A stretch of 64,000 bases of DNA from Motilibacter rhizosphaerae (GCF_004216915.1 NZ_SGXD01000001.1:558001-622000); one strand, 5' to 3'; positions 44,621 to 53,624 are shown, counted from the first letter of the stretch. Numbers and translations are program-made. The notes: generated from the sequence alone by a model not told the origin.

Positions 44621-45112
44621 GTGCCGACGCCCGATGCCTCCACCGCCGGCCAGCTGGCCGTCGCGGCCCTCGCCGTCGCGGTCGTCGCCCTGCTCGTGGC
44701 GCTCGTCGCGCTCGTCCGGCTGCGCGCTGCGCGCCGTACCCTCGCCGCGCTCGGCGCCGATGACCGCACGGACCTGCTCGGAGTCCTCGGCCGCCTGCAG
44801 GCCGACATCGGCCAGGTGCGCACCGAGACCGAGGCCGCGATGGTCGAGGCCAAGCTCGGGCGGGCCGAGGTCGCCGACTCCCTGCGCCACGTCTCGGTCG
44901 TGCGCTACGACGCGTTCGGCGACATGGGCGGGCGGCTGTCGTTCAGCGCCGCGCTGCTCGACGACGGTGGCGACGGGCTCGTGCTGACCTCCATCAACGG
45001 GCGCACGGAGACGCGGACCTACGCCAAGGGCGTCAAGGCCGGCCGCAGCGAGCACACGCTCTCGCCGGAGGAGGAGCAGGCCGTGCAGTACGCCTCGCGC
45101 GGCCGCCAGTGA
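44621..45112 (+). CDS. DUF4446 family membrane-anchored protein
   Basis: 163 residues: an N-terminal transmembrane helix (residues 10-35), a predicted coiled-coil segment, then the conserved DUF4446 core (VVRYDAFGDMGGRLSFSAALLDDGGDGLVLTSI-type, residues about 95-130). DUF4446 genes are often found near pheA or serS in Gram-positives; here it is coupled to pheA by a GTGA overlap. Function unknown. Confidence 0.9.
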   Translation: MPTPDASTAGQLAVAALAVAVVALLVALVALVRLRAARRTLAALGADDRTDLLGVLGRLQADIGQVRTETEAAMVEAKLGRAEVADSLRHVSVVRYDAFGDMGGRLSFSAALLDDGGDGLVLTSINGRTETRTYAKGVKAGRSEHTLSPEEEQAVQYASRGRQ

Positions 45113-46038
45113 CGACGTACGCGTACTTCGGCCCCGCCGGCACCTTCACCGAGGCCGCCACCCGCTCGCTCCCGCTCGGCGCGGACGACGAGCTGGTGCC
45201 GCTCGCGACGGTGCCGCACGCGCTGGCCGCGGTGCGCGAGGGGCGCGCCGACCGCGCCGTCGTCCCGATCGAGAACTCCGTCGAGGGCGGCGTCCCCGCC
45301 ACCCTCGACGACCTCGCCTCGGGCACGCCGCTCGTCATCCTGCGCGAGGTGCTCGTCAACGTGCGCTTCGCGCTGCTCGTGCGGCCGGGCACCACGCTCG
45401 CCGACGTCCGCCGCATCGGGACGCACCCGCACGGCGAGGCGCAGTGCCGGCGCTGGCTCGCCGAGCACGTCCCGCAGGCGGCGTACGTCGCGACCTCCTC
45501 CACTGCCGCGGCCGCGGCGGCGCTCGCTGCGGGCACCGCGACGTACGACGCCGCGATCTCCGCGCCCATCGCGGCGCAGACCTACGGCTTGGAGACGCTG
45601 GCCGAGGGGGTGGGCGACAACCCGGACGGCGTGACCCGTTTCGTCCTGGTCTCGCGCCCGGTGCCCCCGCCGCTGCCGACGGGCGCGGACCGCACGACGC
45701 TCGTGCTCTCCATGCGCCACGACCACCCGGGCGCGCTGCTGCAGATCCTCGACGAGCTCGCGGTGCGCGGGGTCAACCTCAGCCGCATCGAGTCGCGGCC
45801 CACGGGCGAGCGGCTCGGCGACTACCTGTTCAGCGTGGACTGCGACGGCCACGTCGACGACGCCAACGTCGGCGAGGCGCTGATGGGGCTGCGCCGGGTG
45901 TGCGCGGACGTGCGCTACCTGGGGTCGTACCCGAAGGCGGGGCAGGTCCCGGCCGACCGCGAGCGCGCGGTCGCCGACGCGCGGTTCCGCGACAGCGCCG
46001 CGTGGCTCGCGCGCATCCGGGAGTCCGGGACCGCCTAG
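45109..46038 (+). CDS. pheA: Prephenate dehydratase
   Basis: Converts prephenate to phenylpyruvate in phenylalanine synthesis. 309 residues: PDT catalytic domain (YFGPAGTFTEAAT at the start, VPIENSVEGGVPATLDDL, and the catalytic TRFVLVSR near 180), then an ACT regulatory domain (about 195-275) with the phenylalanine-binding ESRP motif (SRIESRPTGERLGDYLF). This is the monofunctional, feedback-regulated form. The stop shares CTAG with the stop of the convergent small membrane-protein gene. Confidence 0.97.
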   Translation: MTTYAYFGPAGTFTEAATRSLPLGADDELVPLATVPHALAAVREGRADRAVVPIENSVEGGVPATLDDLASGTPLVILREVLVNVRFALLVRPGTTLADVRRIGTHPHGEAQCRRWLAEHVPQAAYVATSSTAAAAAALAAGTATYDAAISAPIAAQTYGLETLAEGVGDNPDGVTRFVLVSRPVPPPLPTGADRTTLVLSMRHDHPGALLQILDELAVRGVNLSRIESRPTGERLGDYLFSVDCDGHVDDANVGEALMGLRRVCADVRYLGSYPKAGQVPADRERAVADARFRDSAAWLARIRESGTA

Positions 46039-46481
46039 CCGCCCGTCGTCGGGCAGGCCGCGGCCGAGGCGCCGGTCGTCATCGCGAGCGCGGCGCAGGC
46101 CGCCTTCTGCACCGTGGCCGGGTCGGGGCTCGTGGAGCCGCCCGAGGAGCCGTGGTGGCCGAGCGCGAGCAGGTTCGCCACCAGCACGACCAGCCCGAAC
46201 GACATCGACAGGGCGAGCGCGCCGCGCGACGTGCGCTGCGAGTGCATCGTCGAGGCGAGCCTGATGACGCGGAGCACCTTGGCGGCGAGCGGCACGACGA
46301 GCAGCGCGGCGGCCGACCAGCCGCTCGAGCCGGTGAGGCGCAGCAGGACCAGCGCCAGGACCGCGCCCGCGACCGCGCAGCCCGCGACGACCGGGGCGTC
46401 GCTGGGGCGCGCCGGCGCCGGCACGGTGATCGGCGGCAGCGGCGCCGGAGCCGCTGCGGCCGCGAAGTAGTCGTCCGCCAC
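46035..46481 (-). CDS. Hypothetical small membrane protein
   Basis: 148 residues. A proline-rich N-terminus is followed by two or three hydrophobic helices (about residues 33-60, 60-75, 90-110) and a Ser/Gly-rich tail with two Cys. No family recognised. GTG 46481 has GAGAGGAC immediately upstream. Its 3' end meets pheA with a shared CTAG stop. A lone actinobacterial membrane protein of unknown role. Confidence 0.75.
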   Translation of the reverse strand: MADDYFAAAAAPAPLPPITVPAPARPSDAPVVAGCAVAGAVLALVLLRLTGSSGWSAAALLVVPLAAKVLRVIRLASTMHSQRTSRGALALSMSFGLVVLVANLLALGHHGSSGGSTSPDPATVQKAACAALAMTTGASAAACPTTGG

Positions 46482-46525
46482 GTCCTCTCGTCGGGCGCGG
46501 AGCGCGACGACTGGTGGGCGCAGCG

Positions 46526-47131
46526 TCAGCTGTCACCCGTCTGGAGCAGCCGGTCGAGCAGGGCGAGCGTCTCGGCGACGTCCGTGTGGTGCACACCGGT
46601 CATCCCGACCGCGTCCGCGGCGGCGACGTTCTCCGCCCGGTCGTCCACGAAGACGACGGCCGCGGGCTCGGCGCCGAGGGCGCGCGCGGCGGCGAGGTAC
46701 GCCTCCGGCCGCGGCTTCGCGATCCCGAGGTCGGCGCTGAAGGTCAGCGAGGTGAACGCCTTGGCCCACGGCTGGCGCTCGAGGGCACGGGCGAGCGGGA
46801 AGGGGGCGTTGCTGAGCAGGCCGACGGGGACGCCGCGCTCGTGCAGGCCGGGCAGCACGCCCGTCATCCGCTCCTCGAGGTGCAGCCAGCCCGCGGTGTC
46901 GAGCTCGACGAAGCGCCCGACCTCGGCGGCCGTCGGCTCGCGGCCGAGCACGGAGGCGAGGTAGACGTCGTCGGCCATGCCCTCGTCGTAGGCGAGCCGC
47001 ACGTCCCAGTAGCCGCGCCAGAAGTCGGCCGGAGCGACGTCGGGGGCGACGGACTCAAGGGCGCGTACGGCGTCGGGAGGCTGGGGCAGGCTCAGCACGC
47101 AGCCGTAGTCGAGCAGCAGGGCGCGGGTCAC
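46526..47131 (-). CDS. HAD superfamily hydrolase (subfamily IA)
   Basis: 201 residues. Motif I is LLLDYGCVL: the nucleophile Asp is present but the second Asp of DxD is Gly, as in the DFGGVL-type subgroup. A helical cap follows, then motif II (GLLSNAP), motif III Lys in GIAKPRPEAY and motif IV VFVDDRAENV. A phosphatase or dehalogenase-like role is likely; substrate unknown. GTG 47131 starts directly at the HAD strand, with CAGCAT 7 nt upstream in the leaderless arrangement; ATG 47140 is an alternative start. Confidence 0.9.
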   Translation of the reverse strand: MTRALLLDYGCVLSLPQPPDAVRALESVAPDVAPADFWRGYWDVRLAYDEGMADDVYLASVLGREPTAAEVGRFVELDTAGWLHLEERMTGVLPGLHERGVPVGLLSNAPFPLARALERQPWAKAFTSLTFSADLGIAKPRPEAYLAAARALGAEPAAVVFVDDRAENVAAADAVGMTGVHHTDVAETLALLDRLLQTGDS

Positions 47132-47162
47132 GCTGCGCATGCTGCCACGGGCCGCCCGGGCG

Positions 47163-47357
47163 CTACCGGGCGCGGGCGACGACCACGACCGCGCGTCCGG
47201 CGCACCCGGCGCCGGCCAGCAGCCCGAGGGTGCAGACGACGAGCAGCGGGCCGGAGGTCCAGGAGACGCCGACGCTCGCCGGCAGGGCCAGGGCGGCGGC
47301 GGCCGCGAGCAGGGCGAACGCCCGGAGGCGGTCGTGCTGGCGGAGCAGGTCGGGCAC
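47163..47357 (-). CDS. Small two-helix membrane protein
   Basis: 64 residues, mostly two hydrophobic helices (about 12-28 and 34-60) with a basic N-terminus and C-terminus. Support comes from a strong ribosome site (GAGGAGG 5 nt before GTG 47357) and stop codons compatible with the upstream HAD gene. No family recognised. Confidence 0.6.
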   Translation of the reverse strand: MPDLLRQHDRLRAFALLAAAAALALPASVGVSWTSGPLLVVCTLGLLAGAGCAGRAVVVVARAR

Positions 47358-47488
47358 GGGTCCTCCTCGGTCGACGGTCCGGGGCGGGCCGTCGGCTGCC
47401 CCTTCGGCAGCTGCGCCGCCTGACTGGAGCCTGACCGGCCGGCGTGCTTTCGGGTGCGCTTCGCCGCAGTGGGGAACGATGCTCCACC

Positions 47489-48286
47489 GTGCCTCCTCTC
47501 GACCGCCGCCGCTTCCTCGGCCTCGCCGTCAGTACGGGCCTGCTCGCCGGGTGCAAGGGCGGCACGACCTCCTCGTCCGCCGCTGCCGCTCCGTCGTCTG
47601 CTCCAGCGACTTCGGCTGTGCCTCCGGCCGCCTCACCGTCGGTCGTTGCCACCCCCGCGGCCTCTCGGGCTTCCGTGCGGGTGACGTCGGCACGCGAGAT
47701 CGGGTCGGGGCCGCGTACGGTCCCGCGGGTCGCGCTCACCTTCCACGGCGCGGGCGACCTCGCCATCGCGCGCCAGGTGCTCGGGGAGCTGCGCCGCGCG
47801 CACGTCCAGGCGACCGTGCTCGTCGTGGGCAGCTGGCTCGGCGAGTACCCGGCCGCCGGGCGCCTCGTCCTCGACGACGGGCACGAGATCGGCAACCACA
47901 CCGAGCACCACAAGGCGATGCGCGGGCTGGGCGCGGCCACCGCGTACGCCGAGGTCAAGGGGTGCGCGGACCGCCTGCGCAAGCTGACCGGCAGCGAGGG
48001 CGCGTGGTTCCGCCCGTCGGGCACGCAGCACACGACGCCGACGATCCGGCGGGCGGCGGCGAGGGCGGGCTACGCGGAGTGCCTGTCCTACGACCTCGAC
48101 TCGCGGGACTGGACGGACCCGGGAACGCGGGCCATCGTGCGTACGGTGGTCTCCGGCGCCCGGCCGGGCTCCATCGTCAGCCTCCACCTGGGTCACCGGG
48201 GGACCATCGCCGCGGTGCCCGCGATCCTCGAGGGCCTGCACGCGAAGGGCCTCGCCCCCGTGTCCGTCTCGACCCTGCTCGCCTGA
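47489..48286 (+). CDS. Polysaccharide-deacetylase-like (NodB/CE4) lipoprotein
   Basis: 265 residues. The N-terminus combines a Tat-like RRRFLG motif with a lipobox ending at Cys22 (LLAGC), so a Tat-exported lipoprotein is expected. A Ser/Ala/Pro linker leads to a NodB domain. Motif 2 is present (GHEIGNHTEHH, metal-binding His pair), as is motif 3 (WFRPSG). Motif 1, normally TFDDGP with the catalytic base, reads LTFHGAGD instead, so classical deacetylase activity is doubtful. It is 10 bp upstream of the beta-propeller lipoprotein gene; the two probably form an operon. An AACGAT box lies 8 nt before the GTG. Confidence 0.88.
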   Translation: MPPLDRRRFLGLAVSTGLLAGCKGGTTSSSAAAAPSSAPATSAVPPAASPSVVATPAASRASVRVTSAREIGSGPRTVPRVALTFHGAGDLAIARQVLGELRRAHVQATVLVVGSWLGEYPAAGRLVLDDGHEIGNHTEHHKAMRGLGAATAYAEVKGCADRLRKLTGSEGAWFRPSGTQHTTPTIRRAAARAGYAECLSYDLDSRDWTDPGTRAIVRTVVSGARPGSIVSLHLGHRGTIAAVPAILEGLHAKGLAPVSVSTLLA

Positions 48287-48296
48287 GAGGACGTCC

Positions 48297-49541
48297 GTGC
48301 TCCGACTCCCCGCTCGCTCCACCGCCCTGGCCGGGGTGGGGCTGGCCCTGCTCGCCGGCTGCACCTCGGGGTCGACGCCCTCGTCGTCCGGGGCGGCGGC
48401 GTCGAGCGGCTCGGGCAGCGCGATGAGCGGTGCGGCCAGTGCGAGTGCCGCTGCGCCCTCCCCGTCACGCGCGGCGGTGAAGACGGCGTCGGCGACGGGC
48501 CTGCTGCCCGGGATGCCGCCCCCGCTCTCGCCGGGCGACGTGTGGGCGGCCGACCGCCCGGGCGCGCTGGTGCCGGCGACCAAGGGGATCAAGCCGCTCG
48601 TCTACGTGCCCAACAGCAAGAGCGACACGGTCACGGTCATCGACCCGGCGACCGGCAAGGTGCTGCGCACCGTCAAGGTCGGGCACGAGCCGCAGCACGT
48701 GGTGCCGTCGTGGGACCTGAAGACGCTGTGGGTCAACAACGACCTCGGCAACTCGCTGACGCCGATCGACGCGCGCACGGGGAAGTTCGGCAAGCGGGTC
48801 GCGGTGGCCGACCCGTACAACCTGTACTTCACGCCCGACGGGAAGTACGCCGTGGTCATGGCGTCGATGCTGCACCGGCTCGACTTCCGCGACCCGCACA
48901 CGATGAAGCTCGAGAAGTCCGTGCACGTGCCGTGCGCCGGCGTGAACCACGCGGACTTCTCGGCTGATGGCAGGTACTTCCTCGTCAGCTGCGAGTTCTC
49001 CGGACAGATGCTCAAGGTCGACACCGCGAAGCTCAAGCTCGTCAGCGTGCTGCGCCTGCCGCACCGCGCCGGCAAGATGGCGCCGAAGCCGCAGGACGTG
49101 AAGGCCGCGCCCAACGGCAAGACGTTCTACGTCGCCGACATGATGAGCGACGGCATGTGGGTCATCGACGGGCCGAGCTTCAAGGTCACTGGCTTCATCC
49201 CCACCGGCCGCGGTGCGCACGGGCTCTACGTCACGCGCGACTCGAAGGACCTGCTCGTCACCAACCGCGACGAGGGCTCGATCTCCGAGTACGCGTTCGC
49301 CGGGATGAAGCTGCTGCACAAGTGGAAGCTTCCCGGTGGCGGCAGCCCGGACATGGGCGGGCTGTCCGTCGACGGCACGCAGTTCTGGGTCAGCGGCCGC
49401 TACAACGGCGTGGTGTACGCCGTCGACATCCGCACGGGCAAGCTGCTGCACAAGATCAAGGTCGGGGCGGGGCCGCACGGGCTGTGCTTCTGGCCGCAGC
49501 CGGGGCGGTACTCGCTGGGGCACACGGGAGTCATGCGCTAG
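48297..49541 (+). CDS. YncE/YVTN-type beta-propeller lipoprotein
   Basis: 414 residues with a lipobox at Cys22 (LLAGC), a long Ser/Ala/Gly linker, and a seven-blade-like propeller with YVTN-type repeats (VYVPNSKSDTVTVIDPATGKVLRTVKVGHEP first, then repeated segments ending with FKVTGFIPTGRGAHG and IRTGKLLHKIKVGAGPHG). Such proteins act as extracytoplasmic binding scaffolds; ligand unknown. GAGAGGAC precedes the GTG. It is probably co-transcribed with the deacetylase-like gene. Its TAG stop shares CTAG with the convergent gene. Confidence 0.92.
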   Translation: MLRLPARSTALAGVGLALLAGCTSGSTPSSSGAAASSGSGSAMSGAASASAAAPSPSRAAVKTASATGLLPGMPPPLSPGDVWAADRPGALVPATKGIKPLVYVPNSKSDTVTVIDPATGKVLRTVKVGHEPQHVVPSWDLKTLWVNNDLGNSLTPIDARTGKFGKRVAVADPYNLYFTPDGKYAVVMASMLHRLDFRDPHTMKLEKSVHVPCAGVNHADFSADGRYFLVSCEFSGQMLKVDTAKLKLVSVLRLPHRAGKMAPKPQDVKAAPNGKTFYVADMMSDGMWVIDGPSFKVTGFIPTGRGAHGLYVTRDSKDLLVTNRDEGSISEYAFAGMKLLHKWKLPGGGSPDMGGLSVDGTQFWVSGRYNGVVYAVDIRTGKLLHKIKVGAGPHGLCFWPQPGRYSLGHTGVMR

Positions 49542-50119
49542 ACGCGGCGCCCGGTCAGCCCGAGCAGCCGGTCGAGCACCTGTGCGTCGTCCGGGACCGG
49601 CACGGCAGGCCCGAACAGCCCCGGGATGCCCTGCGGTGCGTGGGCGACGAGCAGCTGCACCCACGCGTGGGCGAACTCCACGAGCCGCTCGTTCGCGGCG
49701 TACGGCTGTCCCCCGGCGGTCGCGAGGTCCCAGCTGTGCACGAGGACTTCGTCGGCAGCAGCAGCCGCGGCGTCGCGCGCCTGCATTTCGACCCCGCCGA
49801 CCCGCGTCATCCCGTCCCACGCCCGCTCGTCGCGCTACGCGTCGGCGAGGGCGGACAGCCGCTCGGGTACGCGGTCCCGCCACCCGTCCGCGAGCGTCAG
49901 CTGCTCGAGCGGGGTGCCCGACCCCGTCGGCCGCTTGCCGGCGGCCGCGGCGAAGGCGGTGGCGAAGTCCTCCAGGTGCGCCACCAGGGCGGCGACCTGG
50001 ATCCCGACGCAGGGCGTCGTTGCCTCGAGCTGCTCGTCAGGCACGTCGCGGACGAGTCCGGCGAGCGCCCGGGTCGCGGGCTCGAGGTCGATCTCCACCG
50101 TCGTCGGCTGGGCGTCCAC
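49538..50119 (-). pseudogene. TIGR03086/mycothiol-isomerase-like gene interrupted by in-frame TAG
   Basis: A 193-codon gene of the TIGR03086/maleylpyruvate-isomerase-like DinB fold, read from GTG 50119 (GGAGG 6 nt upstream) to TAG 49538. Codon 95 (49835-49837) is TAG. Sequence on both sides is in the same frame and aligns with one family member (LADGWRDRVPERLSALADA, stop, RDERAWDGMTRVGGVE). Family members usually have Trp at this place, so TGG to TAG is a one-base change. The downstream half keeps EVLVHSWDLA. Consequently either a recent pseudogene, read-through, or a sequencing error. Metal-binding His residues cannot be fully judged by eye. Confidence 0.8.
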
Positions 50120-50201
50120 ATGTGCCTCCGGGTCGTGGGAGTCGTCGTGTGGAGGACGGGTCTCGGCGGGCCGACTCATCGGCACCGCACGCGTCAACCG
50201 G

Positions 50202-51395
50202 TCAGAGGCGGGCCGCCATCCGCTGCGCGGCGTGCTCGCGGAAGGCGATCGTCGCGCGCTTGTCCACCGGGCCGGCGAGGCCGAGGGCGGCGACCTCGTC
50301 ACCGCGCCGGACGAGGATGATCCCGCGGCCGCCCTTGACGCCGTACGCCGGACCGAGCACCAGCGCGTCGTCCCGCACGCCGGGCACGGACTCCCCGGCG
50401 ATGAAGCGGTACCTCGAGCAGGAGGTCCGGACCAGCGCGCGCACGCGCGCCATGTAGCGCGCGCCCTGGCCGGGCTGGAGCCGGCTGATGTTCTCCCAGC
50501 TCGCCTCCACCTTCCGGGGGTCCTGGCCCGCCGTGACGTACGACGCGGTGCGCCCGGCGACGACGGCGAAGTCGACCGGCTGGCACTTCGCCGTCCCGCC
50601 CTGCGCGCCGTCGTCCACGCCGCCGGAGAAGAACGTGCCGCTTCCCAGGCGGCGCCAGCCGCGGCCGAGGTCGTGGGCCGTGAGGACGGCGCTGGTCGCG
50701 GGCGCGCGGCGGGAGGCGTCCACGGGGAAGTCGACGGCGCCGGGGGGAGGCGTGATGCCGGCGAGGCGGTCCACCGACGCCGTCTCGAACGCGTCGAGTG
50801 CGGCGCCTGCCGCTCGTACCTCGGCGGTGGACCCGGCCGTCTCGACGCGGAAGACGCCGACCATGCTGCCGCTGCGGACGACGATCTCGCGGGCGAGGTT
50901 CTCGGTGAGGCCCACCGGCAGGCCCGACGGCAACGTCGTGGCCTGGAACACCGTGCGCTCGGTCGCGCCGTCGGGCGAGGTCGTGTCCGTGGTGCTGCCG
51001 TGGAGGAAGCTCGTGGAGCAGGGCAGCTGGCCGAGCAGGAACTGGTAGCCGGTCTCGGCGGACACCGCGTCACCGAAGCGGTAGAGGGACTGGTCGAGCG
51101 ACCAGACCGGCGCTGTGCCGAGCCGCTCGCCGATGGTCAGGCTGTACGCCTGCAGCCCGGCCGCCGCGGCCTCGTCGAGCTGCGGCCCCGCAAAGGGTGG
51201 TCCCGACGTGATGTGCCAGTTGCCGGCGAAGTCCGCCGGCGACAGGCTGTGCGAGCGGGCGACGTCGGGGAGCTCAACCTGGACCGGGTCGTACCTGCAC
51301 GGGCTCGGCGGCAGCCCCGACGCCGCGGCGCTGCTGGCTGCGGGGACGCCCGCGGCGGCGACGCAGATCACGAGAGCGGTGGCGCAGCGACGCAC
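50202..51395 (-). CDS. Hypothetical secreted protein
   Basis: 397 residues with a clear signal peptide (RRCATALVICVAAAGVPAASSAAAS). The remainder is soluble and extracytoplasmic. Two related halves appear to be present, each with a Cys-containing segment (FLLGQLPCSTSF, and VRALVRTSCSRYRF), suggesting a duplicated domain of the PknH-sensor or lipoprotein type. I do not recognise the family firmly. GTG 51395 is preceded by GGAGG at 4 nt. It lies 82 bp upstream of the broken TIGR03086 gene on the same strand. Confidence 0.82.
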   Translation of the reverse strand: MRRCATALVICVAAAGVPAASSAAASGLPPSPCRYDPVQVELPDVARSHSLSPADFAGNWHITSGPPFAGPQLDEAAAAGLQAYSLTIGERLGTAPVWSLDQSLYRFGDAVSAETGYQFLLGQLPCSTSFLHGSTTDTTSPDGATERTVFQATTLPSGLPVGLTENLAREIVVRSGSMVGVFRVETAGSTAEVRAAGAALDAFETASVDRLAGITPPPGAVDFPVDASRRAPATSAVLTAHDLGRGWRRLGSGTFFSGGVDDGAQGGTAKCQPVDFAVVAGRTASYVTAGQDPRKVEASWENISRLQPGQGARYMARVRALVRTSCSRYRFIAGESVPGVRDDALVLGPAYGVKGGRGIILVRRGDEVAALGLAGPVDKRATIAFREHAAQRMAARL

Positions 51396-51475
51396 GAGAC
51401 CTCCAGCAGTCCGGCCGACGGCTGGATCCTCGCAGGTCAGGGCGGGCTGGTCGAGGTTCTCGCGGGATGTCTCCG

Positions 51476-52207
51476 TCAGCCGCCCAGACGACCCAGCATC
51501 CCGCCGATGCCGCCGGCGGCACCGCCGCCGCCACCCGAGCTCCCGCCGTGCTTGGGGTTCTCTGCCGGCTGCACGATGACGAAGCCCTGGCCGCTGAAGC
51601 CGAGCTGGAACGCCTCGCCGGACGTCCGCCCGATCAGCGCGCCCGGCTTGAACCCCCCGGAGCGGATGCCGGTCTGCAGGCCGGCTGACCAGGCGACGAC
51701 TGCGTCGGTGTCGACGAAGGTGGGGGCATCGACCTGGAGCACGACGGGCGTGCCCTTGGTGGTGATGGCGACCTTGCCGGCGCCGGTGAAGACGGTGTTG
51801 AAGAGGCCGCCGCCCAGCATGCCTGCGTTGCCGATCATCTTGATGTCCCAGGAGAGCGACGGCTCGAAGGCGAGCACGTTGGCCCCGTTGACCGAGAGCC
51901 CGTCGCTGCCGTCGAGCTCGAGGACGTGCACGTCGGCCGCCGCATCGCCGAAGAACACGTCACCGCTGCCGGTGCAGCTCATGACGTCGAGGCCCTCGCC
52001 GGTCACGGCCTTCTTGATGACCTTTCCGATGCCGCCGGCGCTCTGGTAGTCGAAGCGCACGTCGCCCTGGAACGCGACCATCGAGCCCTGCCGCGCCATC
52101 ACGGTCCCGCCCTGGAGCGTGACCTTGAGCATCTTGGAGTTCTGCAGCGCGAAGCCCTCGGGGGCGGACCGCTCGAGGTACTCCTGGCTGAACAGCTGGC
52201 TGCGCAT
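51476..52207 (-). CDS. AIM24 family protein
   Basis: 243 residues of the AIM24/DUF124 family (beta-helix-like, TRAP-like fold). Recognisable segments: LQNSKMLKVTLQGGTVMARQGSMVAFQGDVRF, GEGLDVMSCTGSGDVFFGD, LSVNGANVLAFEPSLSWDIKMI, and GAGKVAITTKG. The last 25 residues are Gly-rich (GGSSGGGGGAAGG). The bacterial function is unknown; the yeast relative supports mitochondrial inner-membrane architecture. ATG 52207 has GGAAGCGAG upstream. Confidence 0.93.
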   Translation of the reverse strand: MRSQLFSQEYLERSAPEGFALQNSKMLKVTLQGGTVMARQGSMVAFQGDVRFDYQSAGGIGKVIKKAVTGEGLDVMSCTGSGDVFFGDAAADVHVLELDGSDGLSVNGANVLAFEPSLSWDIKMIGNAGMLGGGLFNTVFTGAGKVAITTKGTPVVLQVDAPTFVDTDAVVAWSAGLQTGIRSGGFKPGALIGRTSGEAFQLGFSGQGFVIVQPAENPKHGGSSGGGGGAAGGIGGMLGRLGG

Positions 52208-52310
52208 GGGCTCGCTTCCATGTTGGTGTCGGGACCCCGGATCCTGGCAGGTTGGCCCGCGCGCGACCAGGAGCGGCATGCCCGGCCTGCCCGAAGGGGA
52301 GGAGGCCGGC

Positions 52311-52445
52311 ATGACCGAACCTGCACACGACCACGAGCTCGAAGTCCTGGAGAGCGACGAGACCGTGCCGCCGCGCCCGGAGGAGGCCGCGGCGGACGCC
52401 GCCGACAGCAAGGTGACGCCGCCGGAGAAGGGCGACGTCGAGTAA
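52311..52445 (+). CDS. Small acidic protein, 44 aa
   Basis: 44 codons, strongly acidic (about 13 Asp/Glu), beginning MTEPAHDHELEVLESDETVPP. Preceded by GGGGAGGAGG with about 5 nt spacing, an excellent ribosome site, and in high-G+C codon usage. Divergent from the AIM24 gene. No family recognised. Confidence 0.6.
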   Translation: MTEPAHDHELEVLESDETVPPRPEEAAADAADSKVTPPEKGDVE

Positions 52446-52565
52446 GCCTGCTGTGAAGCGGCACCGAATGCGGGCGGCGATTCATCTCCCGCGGAAGCGG
52501 CTCACCCCGGCCGGTTCCGTTCCCCGACGTGCACCTTCAGCGCAACGCGCGTCGAAGGCTCAGAC

Positions 52566-53351
52566 TCAAGGAAAGGTCCCAGCGGGGTATGTAGCCCGCA
52601 ACTCCTGAGCCAAATTCGCCAGATCAGGATAAATGTCGCCGCGCCGAAAGCCGCAGGCTGCGATCTCTCGCGCCATCCGGGCGACGCTGTCTTGAGGTAT
52701 TTCAATTCGCTGCAAGAACTGGCTGCTTTTCGAATGCGACTCCAGAGGGCCGCGGCTAGAGTGGATGGTGAAGCACCCTTGCTGCACGAACATCCGCATG
52801 TCGACTTCCGTCGCCATCGCAGCCATGTAGCCGCCTGGCTCAGGTAAGCGGTCCGTGAACGCTGGACGAAGCATGTCTCGGCACTTGTCGGCCTCAAGCG
52901 CGGGGGTGTGAGTACCTCGCCCTTCAACCGAGTTCAGTCCATGCGGTCGGAGTGCCCAGATGACTGCCGGTCCACTCGCGTCTAACTGAGGGCTTTCGAC
53001 GTGCTCTTCTAGAGCGAAGTACGCCGCAATCAGAGGAGATCGCGACCAATCGAGCAGTCTCGTTGGGAGACCATAATGCTGCATCAGGCTAAGCCAATAC
53101 GCATAGTGCCGGTATTCAGGCACTGATGCTCGCCGAGTATTCGCGCGCGAGCGGAAGCGGTTAGTCAGATTCCGTTCGTCTTCCGGAGTGTAGTCCCGGT
53201 GCCCGGAGGGTGTAACCGTCCACTCCGGGGAGCGGTGCCCTCGGTACCAAACAATGTGGGTCGGGTCTGGGATGGCGCGACTGACGAGCTCTGCCAACTC
53301 ACCCACGCTGTGCACGACCGGCGCCTCTTCGCCCGAGAACAGCTCTACCAC
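52566..53351 (-). CDS. FRG domain-containing protein
   Basis: 261 residues. The FRG domain spans about residues 10-190: [30 protein letters not shown] (the YRG variant of the FRG motif), [25 protein letters not shown], and VIWALRP. FRG domains are found in phage-defence loci and toxin-like proteins, but no catalytic activity is firmly assigned. Base composition is clearly lower in G+C than the neighbours, with many A/T-ending codons, pointing to horizontal acquisition. GTG 53351 is chosen for its AAGGAGG ribosome site 9 nt upstream. It sits alone between the small acidic gene and serS. Confidence 0.88.
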   Translation of the reverse strand: MVELFSGEEAPVVHSVGELAELVSRAIPDPTHIVWYRGHRSPEWTVTPSGHRDYTPEDERNLTNRFRSRANTRRASVPEYRHYAYWLSLMQHYGLPTRLLDWSRSPLIAAYFALEEHVESPQLDASGPAVIWALRPHGLNSVEGRGTHTPALEADKCRDMLRPAFTDRLPEPGGYMAAMATEVDMRMFVQQGCFTIHSSRGPLESHSKSSQFLQRIEIPQDSVARMAREIAACGFRRGDIYPDLANLAQELRATYPAGTFP

Positions 53352-53624
53352 GTGCCTCGCCCTCCTTCTGGTAAGAGCCGCGCTCGCTCGTGGGCGCCAG
53401 CACCAGTCAGCGACGGTGCGGGTCGTCGTCCGTTCGAACTGGGCCACGCTTGCGGTAGGAACGCTGCCACTGTTGCGGACAGTGTGGTCGGTACTGAGAG
53501 GCCCACAGGATCACGGCGACCCCACACTCGTCCAGGGCACTCATGAGCAAGCAGCGTCTAGGTCGTACAGCCTCTCTAAGAATTTTTTTAGACGAGGCTC
53601 GAAGGAGGTAGTGGGCGAGCCAGA

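Noticed and set aside
49538-50119. Two separate genes or a frameshift in the TIGR03086-like region
   Set aside because: Both pieces are in the same frame and joined by a single TAG codon, so a nonsense codon is the simpler explanation.
53575-53592. A/T-rich TCTAA/TTAGA repeat with seven T as an intrinsic terminator
   Set aside because: Stem is only 5 bp and no rightward gene ends just before it; it more likely marks the edge of the low-G+C insertion.
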